From: Bacteroidales bacterium
GTDB taxonomy: Bacteria; Bacteroidota; Bacteroidia; Bacteroidales; VadinHA17
Assembly (NCBI GenBank): GCA_016936435.1
Contig: JAFGXX010000133.1
Location: 1 to 38,638, forward strand
Length of the DNA: 38,638 nt
Reading direction: 5' to 3'
Numbering within the stretch: the first letter of the stretch is position 1; each line of letters begins with the position of its first letter. The notes below the pieces were generated by a model. It was not told the DNA's origin, did not search any database, and was given only the letters and a program-made list of their open reading frames with translations. Shown piece after piece: positions 23,096 through 31,134 of this stretch. Both the position numbers and the translations under genes were made by a program.

Positions 23096-23887
23096 ATGAA
23101 AAAAACACTCTTTCTCGCCCTTATCCTGTTCCCCTTAACATTGTTTTTCAGTTGTGATAGTACAACTGCAACTTCGGAACAGATGTATTACGAGATCAGA
23201 ATCTACGGTATCAGCCAGCCTTCGCAGGCCGAAGCGACAGACAGCTACCTGGCCGACGCTTTCATCCCGGCTATGCACAGAGCCGGAATAAGCAAAGTGG
23301 GCGTTTTCAAACCTATAGAGGCCGATTCGGCTGCATTCGGGAAGCTGATATATGTCTTCATTCCCTATACAAAGGCAGAAGACTATTTCAAAATCAGCGA
23401 ACTTCTTGAAAATGATGCTGTTTACCAGGAAGCAGCTAAGGCATTCCTTGATGCCCCTGTTAAAACTCCTCCATTCAACAGGTATGAGAGCATATTCATG
23501 AAAGCATTTTCACATATGCCGGCCTTTAAAACCTTCACATATTCTACTCCTCCTTCGGAAAGGATATATGAGCTGCGCAGTTACGAGAGTGCCACTGAGG
23601 CAAAAGCCCTTAAGAAGATTCACATGTTCAATGAAGGCGGCGAGATAGCCATCTTTGAAAAAGTGGGATCCAACGCCGTATTCTACGGGCAGGTTCTCTT
23701 CGGAAGCCTGAAGCCGAGGCTTATGTACATGACGACCTATGCCGACATGAAGTCGCATGATGAACACTGGAATGCTTTCAGGGCTCACCCCGACTGGCTT
23801 GAACTCAAAGCCCGCGGGGAATATGCATCTACCACATCAAAAACGGCAGCTTTCCTGTGCCATCCGACTGATTATTCCGACTTTTAG
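23096..23887 (+). CDS. NIPSNAP-family lipoprotein
   Basis: A 263-residue lipoprotein. Residues 1-20 form a signal peptide ending in the lipobox LFFSC, with Cys20 as the lipidation site. Two ferredoxin-like NIPSNAP halves follow, opening YYEIRIYGIS (31-40) and RIYELRSYES (156-165). The second half retains the family segment ending HDEHWNAFRAHPDW. Function in bacteria is not established. It follows the oxidoreductase and DUF6807 genes on the same strand, but a terminator separates it from them. Such exported NIPSNAP proteins recur near oxidoreductases in Bacteroidota. Confidence 0.85.
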   Translation: MKKTLFLALILFPLTLFFSCDSTTATSEQMYYEIRIYGISQPSQAEATDSYLADAFIPAMHRAGISKVGVFKPIEADSAAFGKLIYVFIPYTKAEDYFKISELLENDAVYQEAAKAFLDAPVKTPPFNRYESIFMKAFSHMPAFKTFTYSTPPSERIYELRSYESATEAKALKKIHMFNEGGEIAIFEKVGSNAVFYGQVLFGSLKPRLMYMTTYADMKSHDEHWNAFRAHPDWLELKARGEYASTTSKTAAFLCHPTDYSDF

Positions 23888-23904
23888 AAAAACGGACTCA
23901 CCCC

Positions 23905-23955
23905 AGCCTGTCCCGCCTCCGGCGGAGCAGGCTCTCTCTACTGACGCAGAGAGGG
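23905..23955. terminator. Two hairpins between convergent NIPSNAP and trpB genes
   Basis: A nested hairpin agcctg..ccgcc-tcc-ggcgg..caggct (23905-23933) is followed by ctctct/agagag (about 23933-23953). They lie between convergent stop codons, so a bidirectional terminator role is likely. No long T-tract is present; they could also be dispersed repeats. Confidence 0.5.
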
Positions 23956-23974
23956 GGATGGGTACATATATTGT

Positions 23975-25333
23975 CTAATTCGGCAATTCGATAGCTTCAA
24001 TCGCTGCCTCAACTTCTTCCGTAGTCATCTCATGGTCTGGCAGATAGCCTTCGAAATATTTTTCGTATGCCGATATGTCCATATGCCCGTGTCCGCTCAG
24101 GTTGAAAAGTATAACCCTTGATTCGCCGGCGAGATCCGATTTTCTCGCTTCATCAAGAGCGGCAGCAATGGCATAGTTGGATTCAGGAGCCGGAAGTATA
24201 CCTTCTGTCCTTGCGAAAAGAACACCGGCTTCGAAACATTCTCTCTGAAGTTTTGCCTTTGCTTCAATAAAACCGTCTTTAAGAAGCTGACTTACAAGTA
24301 CTCCTGCGCCATGATAGCGGAGTCCGCCGGCGTGTATCTTTTCGGGTATGAAATTATGGCCGAGAGTGTACATCGGAAGGAGAGGGGTCATGCCTGCAGA
24401 GTCGCCAAAATCATACATAAATTTGCCCTTCGTAAGCTTAGGGCACGATGCCGGTTCTACTGTTACCAGCCTGATGTCTTTGCCGTTAAGCAGTTTCTCA
24501 CGCAGGAATGGGAAAGCTATCCCGGAAAAGTTAGAGCCTCCTCCGAAACAACCGATGACCACATCGGGGTAGTCGCCTGCCTTCTCCATCTGCAGAAGGG
24601 CTTCCTGTCCAATAACAGTCTGATGAAGGATCACATGGTTAAGCACACTTCCAAGCGAGTATTTGGTATATGGGTCCTGCATGGCTATTTCCATGGCTTC
24701 GGAGATGGCTATACCGAGGCTTCCCGGGGAGTCGGGATCCTGTTCCAGGATTTTCCTTCCCGATTCGGTCATCGTACTGGGAGAGGGGACCACCTTTGCA
24801 TTATAGGCATTCATCATTACCTTTCTGCCGGGTTTATGGTCGTAACTTACCCTGACCATGAATACCAGAAGATCAAGTCCGAAGTGGTTACATGCAAAGC
24901 TCATCGCACTTCCCCACTGACCGGCTCCGGTCTCGGTAGTGATCCTCTTGATACCTTCCATCTTATTATAATAGGCCTGTGCAATGGCAGTATTGGCCTT
25001 GTGAGAACCCGAGTAATTTCCTCCTTCATATTTATAATATATCCTGCTTTTTGTTCCCAGCGCCTTTTCGAGATTGTGAGCTCTGTACATTGGTGAAGGA
25101 CGGTACATCTTATAGAGGTCGACAACTTCATCGGGTATATCGATGTACCTTTCCTGTGATACCTCCTGCTTTATCAGCTCCATCGGAAAAACAGCTGACA
25201 GGGCATCGGGACCAATGGGTTCGCGTGTCACCGGATGAAGTGGGGGCAGAGGTTTGTTGGGCATATCGGCCTGGATATTATACCATTGCCTCGGAAGTTC
25301 TTTCTCGCTTAATAAAATCTTTGTCTTTTTCAT
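23975..25333 (-). CDS. trpB: TrpB2-type tryptophan synthase beta subunit
   Basis: A 452-residue PLP enzyme that joins indole and serine to make tryptophan. It is the longer TrpB2 type (COG1350-like) rather than canonical TrpB: it has the extended N-terminus with LPPLHP, the PLP lysine K112 in SGSHKANTA, the catalytic Glu134 in ETGAGQWG (canonical enzymes have GQHG), and the phosphate-binding FGGGSN motif. No trpA lies next to it, as is common for TrpB2, which may act on free indole or with an unlinked alpha subunit. It is preceded by a leader ORF with two Trp codons and a terminator, so expression should rise when charged tRNA-Trp is low. The ATG at 25333 matches the family's start. Confidence 0.92.
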   Translation of the reverse strand: MKKTKILLSEKELPRQWYNIQADMPNKPLPPLHPVTREPIGPDALSAVFPMELIKQEVSQERYIDIPDEVVDLYKMYRPSPMYRAHNLEKALGTKSRIYYKYEGGNYSGSHKANTAIAQAYYNKMEGIKRITTETGAGQWGSAMSFACNHFGLDLLVFMVRVSYDHKPGRKVMMNAYNAKVVPSPSTMTESGRKILEQDPDSPGSLGIAISEAMEIAMQDPYTKYSLGSVLNHVILHQTVIGQEALLQMEKAGDYPDVVIGCFGGGSNFSGIAFPFLREKLLNGKDIRLVTVEPASCPKLTKGKFMYDFGDSAGMTPLLPMYTLGHNFIPEKIHAGGLRYHGAGVLVSQLLKDGFIEAKAKLQRECFEAGVLFARTEGILPAPESNYAIAAALDEARKSDLAGESRVILFNLSGHGHMDISAYEKYFEGYLPDHEMTTEEVEAAIEAIELPN

Positions 25334-25373
25334 AGTTTCTAATATTAGTTATTGGTTAATGAAATTTTTCAAT

Positions 25374-25402
25374 AAAAAAAGGCACGCTGTGTACAGCGTG
25401 CC
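25374..25402 (-). terminator. trp attenuator terminator
   Basis: On the minus strand, GGCACGCTGT pairs with ACAGCGTGCC (25393-25402 with 25381-25390; about nine stable pairs) and a run of seven T follows (25380-25374). It ends 40 bp before trpB and 36 bp after the leader stop codon, the classic attenuator position. Confidence 0.93.
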
Positions 25403-25464
25403 CTTATCTTATATCTTGCAGGATAATATATGGTCTGTTACACAGCTACAATTTTTGTGCTGCG
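25386..25464 (-). promoter_or_regulatory. trp attenuator: pause hairpin and antiterminator
   Basis: Immediately after the second Trp codon, CGCAGCACAA (25464-25455) can pair with TTGT-a-GCTGTG (25451-25441), forming the 1:2 hairpin inside the leader ORF. The 3' half, GCTGTGTA (25446-25439), is exactly complementary to TACACAGC (25393-25386) in the loop and 3' arm of the terminator. A ribosome stalled at the TGG codons would cover the 5' arm, release GCTGTGTA and break the terminator. The arrangement follows the E. coli trp logic; the pairings were drawn by hand. Confidence 0.8.
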
Positions 25465-25497
25465 CCACAACCAGATATTTATCCTCATCATTTTCAT
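25438..25497 (-). CDS. trp leader peptide (WLW)
   Basis: A 19-codon ORF, MKMMRINIWLWRSTKIVAV, with Trp at 9 and 11 and a TAA stop. It precedes the trpB attenuator. Two Trp codons in 19 is far above expectation and matches the product of the downstream gene. The first ATG is only 6 bp from the predicted -7 box, so the transcript may be nearly leaderless, or initiation may use the ATGs at 25491 or 25488; both keep the Trp codons. The peptide itself probably has no function beyond ribosome positioning. Confidence 0.88.
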   Translation of the reverse strand: MKMMRINIWLWRSTKIVAV

Positions 25498-25502
25498 GTT
25501 TG

Positions 25503-25531
25503 CAAAACTAAATAAAAAATTCATTTCCAAA
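25503..25531 (-). promoter_or_regulatory. Promoter of the trp leader-trpB unit
   Basis: Minus strand TTTG (25531-25528), 17 bp, then TAGTTTTG (25510-25503), an exact TAnnTTTG -7 box. It gives trpB its own start despite aroA ending only 60 bp upstream. Confidence 0.65.
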
Positions 25532-25589
25532 GAAAAAATTGAAAATATTTTAAGAAATTCCTTATTCTGCTTTACCAGATATCTAAAAA

Positions 25590-26855
25590 TTACTGAATGT
25601 CAGATGATTCATCAATACGGGCTCCGGCCATCCTCATGTCATCGTAGAATCCGGGGTATGATTTTTTTATACATTCAGCTTCTCTGATGACGATTCTCTC
25701 CGAAGCTCCAAGTGCCGCCGTGGCTAGCGCCATTGCAATACGGTGGTCGTTGTGCGAGTCTGTCACCCCTCCTCCGGGACGGCCGCCGGTCACAAGCAGG
25801 TGATCGGCACTCACTTCAATTTTGATATTCAGTTTTGAGAACTCTGTCACCAGCGCTTCAGCCCGGTTGCTCTCCTTGTATATCAGCCTGTTTACTCCTT
25901 TTATCCGGCTTGTGCCCCTGCAGTAGGATGCAAGTGCGACAAGAGGAGGGAAAAGGTCAGGCGACTCGGTGGAGTCAAATTCAAATGAATTAAGATCAGA
26001 ACTGACGATTTTCACCGATCTTTCGTTGATGGTCATCTTTGCCCCGGCCCTTTCGAGTGCTGTCAGAATGGCCCTGTCGCTCTGCCTGCTGCCGGCCCTG
26101 AGCTCCTCCACCGTGATCTCTCCGGCTATGGCTCCGGCAACGAGCAAAAAAGCTCCGCCGCTCCAGTCGCTTTCCACCGCGAACTTTGTCGCCCTGTATG
26201 TCTGCCCCCCCGGAATCGTAAACACAGAGTAGCGGTCATTTGTTACGCTTATCCCGAAATGTTCGAGTACCTCAAGAGTCATGTCTATATATGGCCTGCT
26301 CCTGAGGTCATTGACTTTTATTATTGAATCTCCCTGCGCAACAGGAAGTGCCATTAACAATCCTGTAAGAAGCTGGGAGCTGACGGATCCGTCTGTTTCG
26401 CACTCTCCTCCGGTGAGAGGACCTTTGATGGTTAGGGGAAGGAAGCCCATATTGCTTTTACAGACAACTCCGAACTGGGTAAGGGCATCCGATATCATCG
26501 ACATTGGCCTTTTTACAAGTGATCCCCTTCCTGTCATTGTTATTTCATCGGGCCAGAGGGCAGCCACAGGTGAGAACATCCGGATGGCCAGGCCTGATTC
26601 ACCACAGTCGAGGGTGTTGAAAACAGGCTTTCCACTTCCTGTGATTTTCAGTTCTCCACGTGTTTCTGAGATAACTGCACCCAGGTTTTCAGCGATGCTG
26701 AGGGCTGCCAGGGAGTCGTTGCAGAAAGAAGGATTGATAATGGTGCTTCCGCCATCCGCCAGGAGTGCTGCAGCAATGGCTCTTTGTGTCATGCTTTTTG
26801 ATGACGGGGCCTTAATGTTGCCACTTACTGATGAGGGACTGACTGAGATAACCAT
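25590..26855 (-). CDS. aroA: 3-phosphoshikimate 1-carboxyvinyltransferase (EPSP synthase)
   Basis: A 421-residue cytoplasmic enzyme that makes EPSP from shikimate-3-phosphate and PEP, the step before chorismate synthase. Substrate-binding KAPSSKSMTQRA is at 15-26 (the usual form is PGSKS), and the C-terminal NDHRIAMALATAALG motif is complete. The central CGESGLAIRMF replaces the usual GNAGTAMR-type segment; I regard this as a Bacteroidota-type variant and not a defect. The gene starts 3 bp after the DAHP synthase/chorismate mutase stop, so the two are translationally linked. It is the last gene of the aromatic operon. Confidence 0.93.
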   Translation of the reverse strand: MVISVSPSSVSGNIKAPSSKSMTQRAIAAALLADGGSTIINPSFCNDSLAALSIAENLGAVISETRGELKITGSGKPVFNTLDCGESGLAIRMFSPVAALWPDEITMTGRGSLVKRPMSMISDALTQFGVVCKSNMGFLPLTIKGPLTGGECETDGSVSSQLLTGLLMALPVAQGDSIIKVNDLRSRPYIDMTLEVLEHFGISVTNDRYSVFTIPGGQTYRATKFAVESDWSGGAFLLVAGAIAGEITVEELRAGSRQSDRAILTALERAGAKMTINERSVKIVSSDLNSFEFDSTESPDLFPPLVALASYCRGTSRIKGVNRLIYKESNRAEALVTEFSKLNIKIEVSADHLLVTGGRPGGGVTDSHNDHRIAMALATAALGASERIVIREAECIKKSYPGFYDDMRMAGARIDESSDIQ

Positions 26856-26858
26856 AAT

Positions 26859-27989
26859 CTATTTCGAATTTTGCTTGTCTGTTCCGTTATGCTCCGTCAG
26901 ACCTTCGTTCATGATCTTCATCTGCCTGTTTATTGACTCCTGGTGAACAGCCTTGAAGACGTTGTCGATAAGCTCCCCGCTCAGACCTTTTGACTTTCCT
27001 TTTGTCATGGCTCTATTCACTATTTCATCCCACCGGGCGCTCTGAAGGATAGTTATGTTATTGTCTTTCTTGTATTTTCCTATCGTTTCCGAGACTTTCA
27101 TTCTCTGTTCGAGAAGATCGAGAAGATAATCATCGTAAATGTCTATCTGTTGTCTCAGCTCCCCGAGGACATCGAGCAATTTCGGGTCGGTTGTTGACGG
27201 ACTACGGAGTATTAGTCTGAGCAACAATTCTTTAAGTTCATCAGGCGTTATCTGCTGTGCTGCGTCGCTCAGAGCCTTCGACGGATTGATATGAGATTCA
27301 ATCATTAGACCATCGAAGTTGAGGTCGAGAGCTTTCTGGGATATTTCATGGATGTATTCCCTGTGACCCGAAATGTGACTTGGATCACATATCAATGGCA
27401 GGTCTGGTATGCGCCTTCTGAGTTCTATAGGGATCTGCCAGTTGGGCTGATTCCGGTAGGTGGTTTTTTCGTAGGATGAAAATCCACGATGTACTGCGGC
27501 TATTTTTGTTATCCCTGCCCTGGCTATCCTCTCTATGGCACCCATCCATAGTTCGACGTCGGGATTGATGGGGTTTTTTATGAACACCATAATCTCAACG
27601 CCTTTGAGAGCATCGGCTATTTCCTGCACCGTGAAAGGATTGACAGATGTCCGGGCGCCGATCCATACCATGTCCATCCCGTATTTAAGGGCTTCGTAGA
27701 CATGCTTTTCATTAGCCACTTCTGTTCCTACCATCAAGCCGGTTTCCTGTTTTACTTTCCGGAGCCATTTGAGTCCTGACACCCCGACTCCTTCAAAAGA
27801 GTTGGGCCTTGTACGGGGTTTCCATACTCCTGCCCTGAAGATGCTTACCTGTTCTGTCTTTGCCAGCTGAACAGCAGTCTCCATTACCTGCTCCTCAGTC
27901 TCTGCGCTGCAGGGTCCGGTCACCAGAAACGGCCTGCCCTTATATCCGTTCCATTCCTTTATTGCCGATGTTTCAAGTTTCAGTACCAT
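26859..27989 (-). CDS. Bifunctional DAHP synthase / chorismate mutase (type II)
   Basis: A 376-residue fusion. The N-terminal domain (about 10-265) is a type I-beta (AroG/AroF-like) 3-deoxy-7-phosphoheptulonate synthase, with GPCSAET at 25-31, RAGVWKPRTRP, and DPSHISGHREY; it condenses PEP and erythrose-4-phosphate. From about residue 275 an AroQ-type chorismate mutase helical domain follows (LRQQIDIYDDYLLDLLEQRM). The fusion is typical of Bacteroidota and puts the first and a branch-point step of aromatic synthesis in one protein, where prephenate can act on the enzyme. The mutase supplies the prephenate used by the TyrA and PheA made from the same operon. Start ATG at 27989. Confidence 0.93.
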   Translation of the reverse strand: MVLKLETSAIKEWNGYKGRPFLVTGPCSAETEEQVMETAVQLAKTEQVSIFRAGVWKPRTRPNSFEGVGVSGLKWLRKVKQETGLMVGTEVANEKHVYEALKYGMDMVWIGARTSVNPFTVQEIADALKGVEIMVFIKNPINPDVELWMGAIERIARAGITKIAAVHRGFSSYEKTTYRNQPNWQIPIELRRRIPDLPLICDPSHISGHREYIHEISQKALDLNFDGLMIESHINPSKALSDAAQQITPDELKELLLRLILRSPSTTDPKLLDVLGELRQQIDIYDDYLLDLLEQRMKVSETIGKYKKDNNITILQSARWDEIVNRAMTKGKSKGLSGELIDNVFKAVHQESINRQMKIMNEGLTEHNGTDKQNSK

Positions 27990-28001
27990 AGTTTTAAGTT
28001 T

Positions 28002-28055
28002 AAGTGCCTAAAGTGCCTAAAGTGCCTAAAGTGCCTGGAGTGCCTGGAGTGCCTG
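28002..28055. repeat. Six 9-bp tandem repeats in the tyrA/DAHP synthase spacer
   Basis: Six consecutive units of aagtgcct(a/g), with the last two reading gagtgcctg, then a partial seventh. They are non-coding and lie inside the aromatic operon, so they are transcribed into the 5' region of the DAHP synthase message. The array has no obvious hairpin. Confidence 0.9.
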
Positions 28056-28089
28056 AAGTGTTTTGAGTTGTCATAGTTCACGACAGGTT

Positions 28090-28935
28090 TCAGTTCAGTA
28101 TTTTCCTTATTTTATTTGCTTCATCCATAAGTGCTTTAAGTCCGTCCAGGTTCTTTTCAGCTATATATTTCCTGAAGAGATTCATTTTGTCAATATATGT
28201 ATCTATTGCCTCAAGCAGGAAGAATGCATTTTCAGTGAAGATAGGTGCCCATGTTTCGGCGTTACTTTTTGCCAGGCGGACTGTGCTGTCGAAGCCACCG
28301 CCTGCAAGAGTAAGGATATTTTCCTCGAAGTGTTCCTTTTCAAGTACGCTCAGGGCAAGTGAAAATGAGGTAATATGCGAGATATGCGACACATAAGCTA
28401 CATGAACATCATGAACTGCCGAGTTCATGTAGGTTATCCTCATATTGAGCACTTTGAATAGGTTTTCAGTTACTTCGAGGGCATCTTTGTCGCTCATCTC
28501 CGGATCGCAGATGATCACAGGCTTGTAATCGAAAAGCTTTCCAATAGCTGCCAGAGGGCCTGAGAATTCGGTTCCTGCCATCGGGTGGGCAGCAACGAAC
28601 CTTCCTCTCGCCGGATGATATTCAGCTGCCTCGGCAATGCTCCTTTTTGTTGATCCCATGTCTGATACCACCTTCGTTGTTCCGGAAATCATGTCGAGTA
28701 TTTCAGGAATAAGTTTACAGTTTGTGTCTACCGGAGTGCAGAGCAGGATTATTTCAGAACGGCTGACAGCTTCTTCAAGAGAGCAGGTGTCATCGACGAT
28801 GCCGCAAAGTTTGGCGATATTCTGATGCTGAACATTCAGGTCCACACCTATTATGGTGTCGGCGAAGCTGCGTTTTTTCAGATCCAGGGCAAGAGAACCT
28901 CCGATAAGTCCGATCCCTACAATTGATATTGTCAT
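28090..28935 (-). CDS. tyrA: Prephenate dehydrogenase
   Basis: A 281-residue cytoplasmic dehydrogenase that oxidatively decarboxylates prephenate to 4-hydroxyphenylpyruvate, the Tyr branch. The Rossmann motif GIGLIGGS is at residues 7-14, with Asp32 at the end of the second strand suggesting NAD+. The catalytic His117 is in AHPMAGTEFSG, and the helical dimerisation domain carries HDVHVAYVSHISH. There is no fused chorismate mutase or ACT domain. It follows the aminotransferase gene by 66 bp and precedes the DAHP synthase fusion; the spacer to the latter carries 9-bp repeats. Confidence 0.92.
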   Translation of the reverse strand: MTISIVGIGLIGGSLALDLKKRSFADTIIGVDLNVQHQNIAKLCGIVDDTCSLEEAVSRSEIILLCTPVDTNCKLIPEILDMISGTTKVVSDMGSTKRSIAEAAEYHPARGRFVAAHPMAGTEFSGPLAAIGKLFDYKPVIICDPEMSDKDALEVTENLFKVLNMRITYMNSAVHDVHVAYVSHISHITSFSLALSVLEKEHFEENILTLAGGGFDSTVRLAKSNAETWAPIFTENAFFLLEAIDTYIDKMNLFRKYIAEKNLDGLKALMDEANKIRKILN

Positions 28936-29001
28936 ATTATGTTGATGATTTTAAAATCGTTGTTCATTCTTGTTCCGTTATTCAGATATTCTGATGTTCA
29001 G

Positions 29002-30171
29002 TCAGTTTTCGTTCAGGAAACTCTTTATCCGCGACTTTGCCTTTTCAAGTGCCGGTTCGCCGGCGCACAGTGATATCCGGATATATCTTTCTCCCCTGCT
29101 TCCGAAGATGGATCCCGGAGTCAGAAATACATGAGCTCCCGTCAGGATATCATCAACTAGTTTTTCACCGCTTGCTGTCGTTGAAGGTATTTTTCCCCAC
29201 ACGAACAGGCCGGTCTGGGAGCTGTCGAAACTGCAACCAAGAATAGTCATTATTTCTTCAACTATCCTGCGGCGCCGTGTGTATATCTGGTTGACTTCTT
29301 CGTACCATCCCGCAGGGCTTTCAAGTGCCTCGACAGCCGCTTCCTGCAAAGCCCTGAACATCCCGGAGTCCATATTGCTTTTCACTTTCAGGATGGCATT
29401 TATGTATTCACTGTGGCCTGCCACCATGCCTATCCGCCATCCTGCCATGTTGTGCGATTTGCTCAGAGAGTTGAGTTCCAGTGCTGTTTCCTTTGCACCG
29501 TCGGCAGACAGGATACTGAGATATTCATCGTTCAGGATGAAGCTGTATGGGTTGTCGTTGCATAAAAGAATACTGTTATCGGCGGCGAACCTTACCAGGT
29601 TGTCGAATACTTTTCTTCTGGCTCTGGCGCCTGTGGGCATGTGAGGATAATTTATCCACATCATCTTTACCCTCTCAATGCCGCTATCCTTTATTTTATC
29701 TATGTGGGGAAGCCATCCGTTACCTTCATCAAGCTCATAGTATCTGATATTTCCTCCGGTAAGACGGGTTACCGAGGAATATGTGGGGTAGCCGGGGTTG
29801 GGCACCAGGACCTCATCGCCCGGGTTGACGAAGGCCATACTGATATGCATTATACCTTCCTTGCTACCCATTAGAGGCAATATTTCTTTGTCCGGATCAA
29901 GCTTTACATCGAAGTATCTGGCATACCATGCGGCAAAAGCGCTGCGAAGAGCCGGTATTCCGGTATAACTCTGATATCCGTGATTACCGGGATCATGTGC
30001 TGCCACCGTAAGTTTTTCTATTGCTTTTGCCGGTGGGGCCTGATCAGGGCTTCCGATACCCAGATTGATGATATCAGCCCCTTCTTTACGCATTTGATCT
30101 ATCTGCCTGAGCTTCTGAGAGAAGTAATATTCTCTCACGCTTTCGGTTCTGTCTGCCGGTTTAACTTTCAT
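29002..30171 (-). CDS. PLP-dependent class I/II aminotransferase (aromatic or LL-DAP type)
   Basis: A 389-residue fold-type I aminotransferase. It has NLGIGSPD (36-43), PNPGYPTY (124-131), an altered NYPHMPTGA in place of the usual NPNNPTGA, Asp206 in CNDNPYS, and the PLP lysine K238 in SLSKSHNMAGWRIGM. It resembles the LL-diaminopimelate/aspartate aminotransferase branch. Its place between pheA and tyrA suggests it transaminates phenylpyruvate and 4-hydroxyphenylpyruvate, completing Phe and Tyr synthesis; this is inference from context. The ATG at 30171 overlaps the end of pheA by 11 bp. An upstream in-frame ATG at 30201 would lie deeper in pheA and is less likely. Confidence 0.88.
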   Translation of the reverse strand: MKVKPADRTESVREYYFSQKLRQIDQMRKEGADIINLGIGSPDQAPPAKAIEKLTVAAHDPGNHGYQSYTGIPALRSAFAAWYARYFDVKLDPDKEILPLMGSKEGIMHISMAFVNPGDEVLVPNPGYPTYSSVTRLTGGNIRYYELDEGNGWLPHIDKIKDSGIERVKMMWINYPHMPTGARARRKVFDNLVRFAADNSILLCNDNPYSFILNDEYLSILSADGAKETALELNSLSKSHNMAGWRIGMVAGHSEYINAILKVKSNMDSGMFRALQEAAVEALESPAGWYEEVNQIYTRRRRIVEEIMTILGCSFDSSQTGLFVWGKIPSTTASGEKLVDDILTGAHVFLTPGSIFGSRGERYIRISLCAGEPALEKAKSRIKSFLNEN

Positions 30172-30991
30172 AGAGCTGTTCACATTTTGTATAAATACCA
30201 AGTAGCTCGAGGTTTGTTGTATAGTTCTCCAGGGTGTTTCGTATAAAGCCTATGTCGTGATCTGGTTTAAGCTCAAGGTCGGTATAGAACATATATTCCC
30301 ATTCACCGTTGAGCCGGGGAACCGACTGGATCTTTGACAGGTTTATATCGAGCTCTGCCAGCCTGACAAGTACGGCTGCAAGGGATCCTGGTTTGTGGCC
30401 GGTAGCAAAACAGATTGATACCTTGTTGCCGTCTCCGGGAGCTGATTTTTCATTACCCATAATTGCGAAGCGGGTGTAATTTTTCTGATATGTTTCAATA
30501 CCAGCTGCAATGATTTCAAGTCCGTAAAGGCCGGCTGTGGCAGCTGATGCTATTGCAGCCACACCTGTGAGGTGGTTTTCACTTATATACCTTGCGCTGC
30601 CTGCAGTGTCTTCGCTTTCGATAAGTGTAACACCCCTCAGGTGGCTAAGCCAGGTCATACACTGCGACAGGGCAATGGGATGCGACCTTATCTCCCGGAT
30701 TGCGGCAACAGTCTGCCCGGGAAGAGCCATAAGGTTTTGCCTTATTCTAAGGTTTATTTCACCGTATATCTTCATCCCCGATTCCCTTATGAGGGTATAA
30801 TTCGAAAGGATACTCCCCGACCTGGCATTCTCCACCGCCATCACTGCAAAATCAGCTCTGCCTTCCGTGACAGCCATCAGAGTGTGTTCAAAAGTTGTGC
30901 AGGCAACAATGTCGATGTCATCGGTTTTAAAATACAGCTTTGCAGCCACTTCATGAAAACTTCCCTTCTCTCCCTGTATTGATATTTTCAT
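30161..30991 (-). CDS. pheA: Prephenate dehydratase
   Basis: A 276-residue enzyme that converts prephenate to phenylpyruvate. The catalytic region has IQGEKGSFHE (5-14), VENARSG (53-59) and the TRF motif at 173-175 (NYTRFAI). A C-terminal ACT domain (about 190-270), with PGSLA and the ESRP-like QSVPR, should bind Phe for feedback control. There is no fused chorismate mutase, which is supplied by the AroQ domain of the DAHP synthase gene downstream. The start is the ATG at 30991; the in-frame ATG at 31054 would read through the attenuator terminator and is rejected. It is the first structural gene behind the Phe/Tyr leader, so it is under both attenuation and allostery. Confidence 0.92.
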   Translation of the reverse strand: MKISIQGEKGSFHEVAAKLYFKTDDIDIVACTTFEHTLMAVTEGRADFAVMAVENARSGSILSNYTLIRESGMKIYGEINLRIRQNLMALPGQTVAAIREIRSHPIALSQCMTWLSHLRGVTLIESEDTAGSARYISENHLTGVAAIASAATAGLYGLEIIAAGIETYQKNYTRFAIMGNEKSAPGDGNKVSICFATGHKPGSLAAVLVRLAELDINLSKIQSVPRLNGEWEYMFYTDLELKPDHDIGFIRNTLENYTTNLELLGIYTKCEQLYES

Positions 30992-31007
30992 CCGGTTATC
31001 ATTGTTT

Positions 31008-31035
31008 AAAAAAAAAGTCCCCGTATTCCGGGGAC
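31008..31035 (-). terminator. Phe/Tyr operon attenuator terminator
   Basis: On the minus strand GTCCCCG (31035-31029) pairs with CGGGGAC (31023-31017), loop GAATA, followed by a run of nine T. It ends 17 bp before the pheA ATG. Confidence 0.93.
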
Positions 31036-31134
31036 CCTGTGTCATATTTTTCATATCTGTATATACAACAATCCCCTTATTGCTTCCTGTTAAAATAATA
31101 GAAGTAAAAATAAGCGGCCGAAAAATTGTATATA
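31030..31134 (-). promoter_or_regulatory. Phe/Tyr attenuator: alternative pairings
   Basis: Two hand-drawn helices compete with the terminator. TATATACAA in early leader codons (31134-31126) is complementary over 9 bp to TTGTATATA (31068-31060) after the leader stop. GGGGATT just after the stop (31076-31070) can pair with GGTCCCC (31036-31030), which overlaps the 5' arm of the terminator and would act as antiterminator (two of seven pairs are G-T). The register needs a folding program to confirm. Confidence 0.55.

Noticed and set aside
24311-25096. 261-codon plus-strand open frame
   Set aside because: Antisense to trpB, whose PLP and catalytic motifs are intact; the frame is a shadow.
26281-26946. 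221-codon plus-strand open frame
   Set aside because: Antisense to aroA and the end of the DAHP synthase gene; no motif.
30992-31054. N-terminal extension of pheA from the ATG at 31054
   Set aside because: It would translate the attenuator terminator and its T-tract; the family begins at MKISIQGE (30991).
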